NCBI RefSeq assembly: GCF_900143005.1
Contig: NZ_FRCS01000003.1
Coordinates: 186,001-250,000, forward strand
DNA length: 64,000 nt
Direction of reading: 5' to 3'
Source: Cryptosporangium aurantiacum
GTDB lineage: Bacteria > Actinomycetota > Actinomycetes > Mycobacteriales > Cryptosporangiaceae
Positions 16,139 through 23,474 of the stretch are shown in pieces (position 1 is the first letter of the stretch; every line of letters starts with the position of its first letter). A program made the translations under genes and the position numbers. Under the pieces are notes generated by a model. The model saw nothing but the letters and a program-made list of their open reading frames with translations, was not told the DNA's origin and did not search any database.

Positions 16139-17400
16139 CTACGACGCCCGCCCGCCTGCGCCGCACCGCCCCACCGCCACCGGCCCGGATCCTCCACCTC
16201 GGCCTCGGCAGCTTCTTCCGTGCGCATCAGGCCTGGTACACCGCCACCGCGCCGGACGCCCACTCCTGGGGAATCACCGCGTTCACCGGCCGGTCAACCG
16301 GGCTCGCCGAGTCGCTCACGGCCCAGGACGGGCTCTACACGCTGGTCAAACGGTGGCCCGAGGGAGACACCGCGTCCGTCGTCGCCTCGGTGGTCGCCGC
16401 CCACCCGGGCGCCGACACGGACGCCTGGGTGCGCGCCTGGCGTTCCCGCGAGCTCGCGGTCGTCACGCTCACGGTCACCGAGGCCGGGTACCTGCCCAAC
16501 GCCACCGTGGCTGAACGTCTCGTCTCCGGGCTCGCCGCCCGGCGGACCGCCGGGGGCGGACCGCTCGCGGTCGTGCCCTGCGACAACCTGCCCGCGAACG
16601 GCGAGGTGGTCCGGCGGGTCGTCACCGAGCTCGCGGAGTCGGTCGATCCCACGCTCGCGCGCTGGATCACCGACCACGTCTCGTTCGTGACGACGATGGT
16701 CGATCGCATCACCCCGGCGACGACCCCGGACGACGTCAACGCCGCCGCGGAACTGACCGGAGTCGCGGACGCCGCCCCGGTCTTCACCGAGCCGTACACC
16801 GAGTGGGTGCTCAGCGGCGACTTCCCGGCCGGGCGCCCGCTCTGGGAAGAGTCGGGTGCCCGGTTCGTCGCCGACGTCGAGCCGCACGAGCAGCGCAAAC
16901 TCTGGCTGCTCAACGGCGGGCACTCGCTGCTCGCCTACGCGGGCAGCGCCGTCGGCCACGAGACGGTCGCCGACGCCGTCACCGACCCGGCCTGCCGACG
17001 GTGGCTCGATCAGTGGTGGGACGAGGCGGCGCGTTACCTGCCGCTGCCGCCCACCGAGATCACCGCGTACCGGGGCGCCTTGCTGGACCGCTGGGCCAAC
17101 CCGCGGATCCAGCACCGGCTGGCCCAGATCGCCACCGACGGCTCGCAGAAGATCCCGGTGCGGGTGCTGCCGGTCGTGCGCGCCGCCCGGGCGGCGCACC
17201 GGATGCCCACCGGCGCGATCCGCATCCTCGCGGCCTGGATCCGCCACCTCCACGGCGCCGGCGCGCCGGTACGCGACGCTGGCGCGGCGCCGTTCGCGGC
17301 GGCCACCTCGCCCCGGGACGTCCTGGCCTTGTTCGACCCTGCGCTCGCCGCGGACGAGGACCTCGTCGCCGCACTGGAGGACGCGCTCCGCGGGCACTGA
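16135..17400 (+). CDS. uxuB: Fructuronate reductase / mannitol dehydrogenase family enzyme (UxuB-like)
   Basis: Long-chain polyol dehydrogenase, 421 residues. The N-terminal nucleotide-binding segment reads ILHLGLGSFFRAHQAWYT and WGITAFTGRS; the catalytic half has DNLPANGEVVRR, ITDHVSFVTTMVDRITP, VDRITP-type PS(D/E) region, EPYTEWVL and a core KLWLLNGGHS (Lys and Asn of the K-x5-N-x2-H family signature). In uronate pathways this family reduces D-fructuronate to D-mannonate with NADH. GTG 16135 overlaps the uxaC stop, so the two are coupled, which fits fructuronate as substrate. Mannitol or altronate activity is the alternative. No mannonate dehydratase (UxuA), KDG kinase or KDPG aldolase follows, which is unusual. 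Confidence 0.9.
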   Translation: MTTTPARLRRTAPPPPARILHLGLGSFFRAHQAWYTATAPDAHSWGITAFTGRSTGLAESLTAQDGLYTLVKRWPEGDTASVVASVVAAHPGADTDAWVRAWRSRELAVVTLTVTEAGYLPNATVAERLVSGLAARRTAGGGPLAVVPCDNLPANGEVVRRVVTELAESVDPTLARWITDHVSFVTTMVDRITPATTPDDVNAAAELTGVADAAPVFTEPYTEWVLSGDFPAGRPLWEESGARFVADVEPHEQRKLWLLNGGHSLLAYAGSAVGHETVADAVTDPACRRWLDQWWDEAARYLPLPPTEITAYRGALLDRWANPRIQHRLAQIATDGSQKIPVRVLPVVRAARAAHRMPTGAIRILAAWIRHLHGAGAPVRDAGAAPFAAATSPRDVLALFDPALAADEDLVAALEDALRGH

Positions 17401-17441
17401 CGCGGCTCGCGCCCTGTACAGCCAGGACTGGCACTGTGCGG

Positions 17442-20087
17442 TCAGGACTGCCGGAGCAGCGCGGGACGCCGTTCTGCGAAGCGGCCGGGACCGGTTCGGA
17501 CCGTGTGACCGTCGGGGAACACGACCGTCGCGGTCGAGCCGGCGGGCACCTCGACGTCGAGGACAAAATCCTCGCCGTCGAGCTGCCACGCGACACTGAT
17601 TCGGCCCTGCGGCGAGTCGAACGTCCCGCGCGCCCAGCGCAGCGCAGCGTCCGGCACCGGCGCGACGACGAACGACTCCCACGCCACCGAGCCGGGCGCC
17701 TGCCGCAACCCGAGCGTGTGGGTGTGCAGGAACGAGACGACCGCGCCCTTGCTGTAGTGGTTGAGCGAGGCGGTCGCGGTTCCGTGCTCGTCGACGCCGT
17801 CCCAGTCCTCCCAGATCGTGGTCGCGCCACGGTCGAGCATGCCGAGCCACGAGGGTGACGTGCGCTGCCGCAAGACGGCGTAGGCCACGTCGGCGTGCCC
17901 GGTGTCGGCGAGCACCGGCAGCAGATCGGCGGTGGAGAGGAAGCCGGTGCCCAGGTGCATGCCGGCCGCGCGCACGAGGTCGACGAGGTGCTGGGCCACC
18001 CGGTCACGCAGCTGATCCGGAACGAGCCCGAACGCCAGTGCCCGGACGTAGCCGGCCTGCGTGTCGCCGGTGGTGCGGCCGTCGGCGTCGAGGAACTCCC
18101 GGCGCCAGGCGTCCCGTACCCGCTCGGCGACCGCCCCGTACCGGGCCGAATCCTCCGGACGGTCGAGCAGAGCCGCGACGGCGGCCAGCGTCCGGGTCGA
18201 GCGGTAGAGGTAGGCCGTGGCGACCTCACCCTTGTCGGCGCCGAACCAGCCTGCGGGGTCTTCCCACACCGGGGCGGCCAGCGTGCCGTCGGCAGCCCGG
18301 GTCCGCGGTTCGAGCCACTCCCCCCAGTGGAATCCCCCGTCCCACAGAAACGCCTCGTGCTCCTGCGGCTCGGCCGAGCGCTGCACTCGCGAGGAGTGGC
18401 GGGCAGTGCGGGCGGAGTTCAGAGCGAACTCCACCCACCGCACCATCGCGTCCCAGTTCTCGGCGAGGACCTGCCGGTCGCCGTAGGTCTCGTAGATCAC
18501 CCAGGGAACGTGGACGATCGCGTCGCCCCAGCCGGCCGATCCGGTCAGCAGGTCCGAGAGCGGCTCGTGGTTCACCTTCAGCTGCTTGGCGTCCGGCGAG
18601 ATGTTGCAGATCCGGCCGTCGTCGAACTGGTCGTCGCGGACCGACCGCAGCCACTTGCGGCTGAACCCGGCGACGTCGTAGAGGCGCGCGGCCGTCGGGA
18701 CGAAGACCTGGTAGTCCCCGGTCCACGCGGACCGCTCCCGGGTGGGGCAGTCGGTCGGAACGTCGACGGCGTTGCCGCGGAAGCTCCACTCGGCAGCCTC
18801 GTGCAAGCGGTTGAGGTCGTCGTCGCTGCACGTGAACGTCGCGGTTCGGCGCAGGTCGGTGTGGACGATCTGCATCGTGACGTCGGCCGCCCGGAGCGGG
18901 ACGTCGCGGGTGACCCGGGCGTAGCGGAATCCGTGCACGGTGTGGCGCGGCTCGAACACCCGGTCGGGCGCGCCGTCGGAGACCACGTCGTCGCGCTGGA
19001 CGAACGCGGTCGGGGGCTCGTCCGGCCCGCGCTGTGCGTCCAGGTGCGCGGTCGTCAGGTCACCGCTCGCGTCCACGTGCTCGCCGTGATCGATCACCGT
19101 CCGGGTCCCCGCCGGACCGAGATCGCTCAGGGTGATCCAGCCGGAGGCGTTCTGGCCGAAGTCGACGACGTACGCACCGTTGTCCAGCCGGCGCACCGTC
19201 TCGGCGGGGCGCTGCGCGATGCGTCGCACCGGCGGCGCCGGTGACCAGTCGATCGGCGGCGCGGTCACCGCGTCCACCAGGACGGGAACCGCCGACGACG
19301 GCACCGCGGTGAAATCGGTCGTCTGCCCGTCCATCAGGTCCGCGCGCACGATCGTGCCGGTGGACGACGTCCAGCCCGGCCCGCTGCGCACCACCTCGGT
19401 GCCACCGTCGGTGTACCGCAGGTGCAGCTCGACGCGCGCGGCGGTTCGGACACCCCAGGTCGCGGGCTCCCGGAACGCGCCGGTCAGCCCGCGGAACCAT
19501 CCGTCGGAGAGCACGACCTCCAGCCGGTTCTCCCCGGCATTCACGGCTCCGGTCACGTCCGCAGCTTGCGCGTACAGCGTGCTCGCGTACGACGTCGACC
19601 CCGGCGACAGCTCCGCCGTCCCCGCCCGGATTCCGTTGACGAACGCTTCGTACACACCGAGCGCCGTGGCATACAGGCGGGCGTGCGACACCGGCCCCCG
19701 TGCCCGGAAGGTGGTCGCGAGCGTGGAGGCGGGACGCGGCCCGGCCTGCGGGTCCTCCGCCGGGGAGATCCACCGCGACGACCAGTCGGCGTCCAGCAGC
19801 CCGACCTCGAACGCGGCCCACTCCGACCACGCAGAGGTGCCACCCAGGCCGGTGACGCGCACCCGCCACCGCACGGCCTGCCCGCTCTCCAGCGGTGCCC
19901 ACGGCCACTCGACGTAGAGGTGACGGCTCGTCGTGGCAGCGATCCTCGCACCGTCGGACGTCTCGAGCTCGTACGCCTCCTGGGCGACCCAGCCGGCCGG
20001 GAGCTTCCAGCTCAGCCGCGGGTTCGCGCCGCTGACCGGGAACTCGTCCCCGCCGGAGTCGATCCGCAGGTCGTACGGTGCGGTCAT
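17442..20087 (-). CDS. GH78 alpha-L-rhamnosidase (first copy)
   Basis: Inverting alpha-L-rhamnosidase, 881 residues, without signal peptide, so it acts on imported glycosides. Layout as in the family: N-terminal beta-sandwich modules (about 1-130 and 130-290), the connecting VVDFGQNASGWI motif at 308-319, an (alpha/alpha)6 barrel with the general-acid motif DCPTRERSAWTGD (446-458, Glu451), and GATTIWEDW with the proposed base Glu760, followed by a C-terminal beta domain. ATG 20087 overlaps the uidA stop (ATGA), so the rhamnosidase is co-translated with the beta-glucuronidase. A longer upstream frame is antisense noise from uidA. The pairing suggests a substrate carrying both rhamnose and glucuronic acid. 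A second GH78 lies at 42864-45347. Confidence 0.93.
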   Translation of the reverse strand: MTAPYDLRIDSGGDEFPVSGANPRLSWKLPAGWVAQEAYELETSDGARIAATTSRHLYVEWPWAPLESGQAVRWRVRVTGLGGTSAWSEWAAFEVGLLDADWSSRWISPAEDPQAGPRPASTLATTFRARGPVSHARLYATALGVYEAFVNGIRAGTAELSPGSTSYASTLYAQAADVTGAVNAGENRLEVVLSDGWFRGLTGAFREPATWGVRTAARVELHLRYTDGGTEVVRSGPGWTSSTGTIVRADLMDGQTTDFTAVPSSAVPVLVDAVTAPPIDWSPAPPVRRIAQRPAETVRRLDNGAYVVDFGQNASGWITLSDLGPAGTRTVIDHGEHVDASGDLTTAHLDAQRGPDEPPTAFVQRDDVVSDGAPDRVFEPRHTVHGFRYARVTRDVPLRAADVTMQIVHTDLRRTATFTCSDDDLNRLHEAAEWSFRGNAVDVPTDCPTRERSAWTGDYQVFVPTAARLYDVAGFSRKWLRSVRDDQFDDGRICNISPDAKQLKVNHEPLSDLLTGSAGWGDAIVHVPWVIYETYGDRQVLAENWDAMVRWVEFALNSARTARHSSRVQRSAEPQEHEAFLWDGGFHWGEWLEPRTRAADGTLAAPVWEDPAGWFGADKGEVATAYLYRSTRTLAAVAALLDRPEDSARYGAVAERVRDAWRREFLDADGRTTGDTQAGYVRALAFGLVPDQLRDRVAQHLVDLVRAAGMHLGTGFLSTADLLPVLADTGHADVAYAVLRQRTSPSWLGMLDRGATTIWEDWDGVDEHGTATASLNHYSKGAVVSFLHTHTLGLRQAPGSVAWESFVVAPVPDAALRWARGTFDSPQGRISVAWQLDGEDFVLDVEVPAGSTATVVFPDGHTVRTGPGRFAERRPALLRQS

Positions 20088-21862
20088 GGCCGCTTTCCCG
20101 TCCATCGCTCGCGCAGGGCGTACGCGGCGGCTTTCGGTTGCCGGTCCCGGGTGAAGACGCCCTTCTTGTTGCCGCCCACGCGGACGATGCCCGACGTCGT
20201 CGTGAAGTCGGCGAAGTTCCACACCTGCTCGCCGACGACCGCGTCGATCCGGTCGAAGACCCGGTGGTTCATCTCCAGGTACGCGGTCTGGTACTCCTCC
20301 GACCACGGCTCGGCGGTCAGCGAGCGCAGGCCCGGGTAGGTGTCGGCGCCGTACTCGGTGATGATGATCGGCTTGTTCTCCGTCGCCCAGCCACGCAGCT
20401 CCTGCTCCCACATGGCCTCGGCGGCCGCGAGGTCGCCGGTCGCGACGTACCAGCCGTAGTACCGGTTGAGCATCAGCACGTCGGCGAACTGGGAGACCCG
20501 GCACGTCGGGTAGTACGCCATCATCATATTGACGAACCCGACCGGCCGGGTCGGATCGAGCTCACGGGTCAGCGCGAACAGCGGACGGAAGTAGTCCTCG
20601 CCGCCCTCGCTCTCCGACTCCGGCTCGTTGGCGATCGACCAGAGCACCACGCTGGGGTGGTTCTTGTCCCGGGCGATCAGCTCGCGGATGGCCTGCGCGT
20701 GCACCTCCCGCGTCTCGTCGTTGACGGTCTCCGCGCTGTAGGTGGGGCGTCCCTGGACGCCGAACATGCCTCCGGTGACGTTCATGTTGAGACCGACCGC
20801 GGCGGTCTCGTCGATGACGACGATCCCCCGCCGGTCGGCGTAGTCCAGGACGTCCTGCGAGTACGGGTAGTGCGAGGTGCGGAACGAGTTCGCTCCGATC
20901 CACTCCAGCAGCTCGAAGTCGTGCAGCATGAGCGCGTCGTTGTGGCCCTTGCCGAGCACCGCGTGGTCCTCGTGCATGCCGAAACCGGTGAAGTAGAACG
21001 GCTCCCCGTTGATCAGGAACCGGTTCCCGTCGACGGCGACCGTGCGGATGCCGACGCTCTGGTGGTACCGGTCGAGCAGCTCGCCTCGCCGGTCGAGCAG
21101 CTGGACGTCCAGGTCGTAGAGGTATCCGTCGCCGGGCGCCCACCGATGGACGTCCGGGACGACGAGCGTGCCGCGCGCTCCGTCGCCGCGCGCCACCGCG
21201 CGGCCGTCGGCGTCGAGCAGGGTCACCGCGACACGGGCACCGCCGGTGGATTCCACGGCGTAGTCGACGCTGCCGGTGGCACCGTCGAGACCGGTCACCA
21301 CGGTCACGTCGGTGAGGTGCTCCCGGCCGGTCGTGTGCAGCCACACGGTGCGGTGCAGGCCGGCGTAGTTGAAGAAGTCGTGCCAGTACTTCTGCCGCTT
21401 GCCCTGCGGGGTGTCCTCCACGAAGCCCGGCGGGATCGACTGGTAGGTCAGCGTGTTGTCGACCGCGATCGTGATCCGGCTCTGCTGCCCTGCGGTGACG
21501 TGGTCGGTCAGGTCGGCCTCGAACGGGGTGTAGCCGCCCTCGTGGGACGCCACCTCGACGTCGTCGACCCAGATCGTCGCGCGGTGAGTGGCCGCTTCGA
21601 CGTTCAGCACGATCCGTTGTCCGTCCCAGCCGCGCGGCGCGAACGTCGTCAGCTGGTACCAGGCGACGCCGACGTGGTCGCGGACGGCCGGGTCGGTGGA
21701 GATGTCGTTGTAGCTGGCCGGCACGGCCATCTGCCGCCCTCCGGGCAGCGGACCGGCGAACCAGCGGTCGGTACGGCCGACGCCGTCCGGGTCGAGCGCG
21801 AAGCTCCACAGGCCGTTGAGCGACTTCCGCTCCCGGCTGCCGTTGTCCTGGGGCCGAAGCAC
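20084..21862 (-). CDS. uidA: Beta-glucuronidase (GH2)
   Basis: GH2 beta-glucuronidase, 592 residues. With the GTG start at 21862 the first residues (LRPQDNGSRERKSLNGLW) line up with the start of E. coli GUS, and key residues fall almost on its numbering: acid/base Glu413 in IANEPES, nucleophile Glu503 in IITEYGAD, and the NKK triad (Asn565, Lys567) that contacts the glucuronate carboxylate. That carboxylate motif separates glucuronidases from galactosidases of GH2. GAGGAGG lies 8 bases before this GTG. Upstream ATGs (21901, 21928) overlap or precede the predicted -10 and are less likely. No signal peptide, so it is cytoplasmic. It releases D-glucuronate for UxaC. First gene of an operon with the GH78 rhamnosidase, under the shared operator. 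Confidence 0.95.
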   Translation of the reverse strand: MLRPQDNGSRERKSLNGLWSFALDPDGVGRTDRWFAGPLPGGRQMAVPASYNDISTDPAVRDHVGVAWYQLTTFAPRGWDGQRIVLNVEAATHRATIWVDDVEVASHEGGYTPFEADLTDHVTAGQQSRITIAVDNTLTYQSIPPGFVEDTPQGKRQKYWHDFFNYAGLHRTVWLHTTGREHLTDVTVVTGLDGATGSVDYAVESTGGARVAVTLLDADGRAVARGDGARGTLVVPDVHRWAPGDGYLYDLDVQLLDRRGELLDRYHQSVGIRTVAVDGNRFLINGEPFYFTGFGMHEDHAVLGKGHNDALMLHDFELLEWIGANSFRTSHYPYSQDVLDYADRRGIVVIDETAAVGLNMNVTGGMFGVQGRPTYSAETVNDETREVHAQAIRELIARDKNHPSVVLWSIANEPESESEGGEDYFRPLFALTRELDPTRPVGFVNMMMAYYPTCRVSQFADVLMLNRYYGWYVATGDLAAAEAMWEQELRGWATENKPIIITEYGADTYPGLRSLTAEPWSEEYQTAYLEMNHRVFDRIDAVVGEQVWNFADFTTTSGIVRVGGNKKGVFTRDRQPKAAAYALRERWTGKRP

Positions 21863-21899
21863 CTCGACGTCCTCCTCGAATGTCGTGCGTGTTCCCGCC

Positions 21900-21947
21900 A
21901 TTAGCCCGGTCGGGGCGGGTCGAGACAATCGGTTGCCATTCGTTGCC
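21900..21947 (-). promoter_or_regulatory. Promoter with shared LacI-type operator for uidA-GH78
   Basis: Minus strand: GGCAAC (21947-21942), 4 bp, then GGCAACCGATTGTC (21937-21924). TTGTCT (21928-21923) as -35, 17-bp spacer, GCTAAT (21905-21900) as -10. Predicted transcript start near 21893, leaving about 30 bases with GAGGAGG before GTG 21862. This geometry decides the uidA start, because the upstream ATG at 21901 lies inside the -10. Confidence 0.75.
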
Positions 21948-21956
21948 TCAAAAACG

Positions 21957-22016
21957 TGCTCATCCGCAAGTTTGCTTGTAATGCATATTTGCTGATCCGC
22001 ATTTTTGCTTTACGGT
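21957..22016 (+). promoter_or_regulatory. AT-rich promoter with two 33-bp-spaced direct repeats
   Basis: Two near copies of TGCTCATCCGCAAGTTTGCT begin at 21957 and 21990, exactly 33 bp apart, about three helical turns, in the only AT-rich stretch of the area. TTGCTG at 21989-21994 with TACGGT at 22011-22016 (16-bp gap) can serve as -35/-10 for the SDR gene at 22051. The repeats are probably operators for the TetR regulator encoded second in this operon. Confidence 0.5.
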
Positions 22017-22050
22017 GCGTCCATTCCGCACTCCGCTGGAGGACCGCACC

Positions 22051-22869
22051 GTGCCGATGCCTGACGTTTCATCACACTCTGTCGCTCAGCTCGTGTCGCT
22101 GACCGGCCGCCGCGCCGTCGTCACCGGCGGCGCCCAGGGCCTGGGCAAGGCAATCGCCGCGCGGCTCGCCGAAGCCGGCGCCGACGTCCTGATCGGCGAC
22201 CGCAACGCCGACCTCGCCACCACCGCCGCCACGGACCTCGACGAGCGGTACCCGGGCCGCGTGATCGGCGCCTTCCTCGACGTCACGGACACCGGGACGG
22301 TCAACGCCGTGGCGGATCGGGCCGTGGATGAACTCGGGGGCCTCGACATCTGGGTCAACAACGCCGGCATCTTCCCGGCCGTCCCCCTCCTCGAACTGAC
22401 CGACGAGACCTGGGACCAGGTGTTCGCCGTCAACACCCGGGGCACGCTCGTCGGCGCGCGCGAAGCAGCGCGGCGCATGACCGCAGCCGGGCACGGCGGC
22501 GTCATCGTCAACATCGTCTCCACCGCAGGCTTCCGCGGAGTCGGCCCAGGTCTCGCCGCCTACGTCGGCTCGAAGCACGCGGTGCGTGGCCTGACCCGCA
22601 ACCTGGCGCTGGAGCTCGCACCGCACGGCATCCGCGTGCTCGGCGTCGCACCGACGTTCGTGCCCACCGAGGGCAACATGGCGCTCGTCGCGGCCGCGTT
22701 CCCGGACGGCGCCGACCCGGCCGACCTGCTCCCCCAGATGACGAACAGCCTGATCGGCCGGGTCGCCGTGCCCGACGACATCGCCCGCGTGGTGCTCTTC
22801 TGCGCCAGCGACCTGTCGGCGTTCATGACCGGCAGCACCCTGCTGGCCGACGCCGGTGAGACCCTGTGA
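22051..22869 (+). CDS. SDR family oxidoreductase
   Basis: Classical short-chain dehydrogenase, 272 residues. TGGAQGLGKAIA (Rossmann cofactor motif, about 25-36), NNAGIF, the catalytic serine in NIVSTAG and YVGSKHAV (Tyr-x3-Lys), and a C-terminal GSTLLADAG. Asp in LIGDRN after the second strand suggests NAD preference. GTG 22051 follows GGAGG by 8 bases; a longer frame starts at 22015 without ribosome binding site. First gene of an operon SDR - TetR - ABC - ABC - GH43; its stop overlaps the TetR start as GTGA. The substrate is unknown: it may oxidise a sugar or an alcohol whose toxicity the exporter relieves. Confidence 0.9.
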   Translation: MPMPDVSSHSVAQLVSLTGRRAVVTGGAQGLGKAIAARLAEAGADVLIGDRNADLATTAATDLDERYPGRVIGAFLDVTDTGTVNAVADRAVDELGGLDIWVNNAGIFPAVPLLELTDETWDQVFAVNTRGTLVGAREAARRMTAAGHGGVIVNIVSTAGFRGVGPGLAAYVGSKHAVRGLTRNLALELAPHGIRVLGVAPTFVPTEGNMALVAAAFPDGADPADLLPQMTNSLIGRVAVPDDIARVVLFCASDLSAFMTGSTLLADAGETL

Positions 22870-23474
22870 CGCACGAAGCCGGGTCGGGCGGCCTGGGCCT
22901 GCGGGAACGCAAGAAGCAGGCGACGCGCGAGGCGATCGGCAACGCCGCACTGCGCCTGGCCCTCGAGCACGGCCCGCAGAACGTCCGAGTAGACGACATC
23001 GTGGCCGCGGCCGGTGTCTCGCCGCGCACGTTCAACAACTACTTTTCCAGCCGGGAAGAAGCGATCTGGGCGCCTCGAGTCGACCAGATCGTCCGTCTCG
23101 CCTCCGCGCTCCGGGACCGTCCGACCGACGAGCCGGTCGACGTGGCGCTCCGCGCCGTACTGCTCGAACAGGCCGTCGTGACCGAGCGGGACAAAGACCT
23201 GATCCGCCGGATCGCAGCGGTGCCGGCGCTGCGCGCGGAGTACCTCCGCGGAATCACTCAGGTGGAGGAGGCGTTCAGCGAATTCGTCGCCCAACGCACC
23301 GGCGCCGCGGCGCACGACCTCGGACCCCGGCTGATTGCCGGGGCGTACGCCGTGGCGCTGCGAGTGGCCAGCGGGTATTGGCTGACGGCCGAGGGTGACC
23401 CGGCTCTGCTACCCATCCTCGCGGAGGCGCTCGACCGGGTCGCGCCGGTGGCGCGCGGGCTGGACCGATGCTGA
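22866..23474 (+). CDS. TetR-family transcriptional regulator
   Basis: TetR/AcrR regulator of 202 residues. The N-terminal helix-turn-helix is LRERKKQATREAIGNAALRL...VRVDDIVAAAGVSPRTFNNYFSSREEAI at about 12-60; the C-terminal ligand domain is helical. GTG 22866 overlaps the SDR stop, and its own end overlaps the ABC transporter start by 7 bases, so it is translated with the genes it probably controls. The AT-rich direct repeats at 21957-22010 are the likely binding site, giving negative autoregulation relieved by an exported compound. Confidence 0.9.
   Translation: MTHEAGSGGLGLRERKKQATREAIGNAALRLALEHGPQNVRVDDIVAAAGVSPRTFNNYFSSREEAIWAPRVDQIVRLASALRDRPTDEPVDVALRAVLLEQAVVTERDKDLIRRIAAVPALRAEYLRGITQVEEAFSEFVAQRTGAAAHDLGPRLIAGAYAVALRVASGYWLTAEGDPALLPILAEALDRVAPVARGLDRC

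Noticed and set aside
20078-21904. Rightward open frame of about 600 codons opposite uidA
   Set aside because: Mirror frame of a gene with complete catalytic residues; no family motif in the antisense reading.
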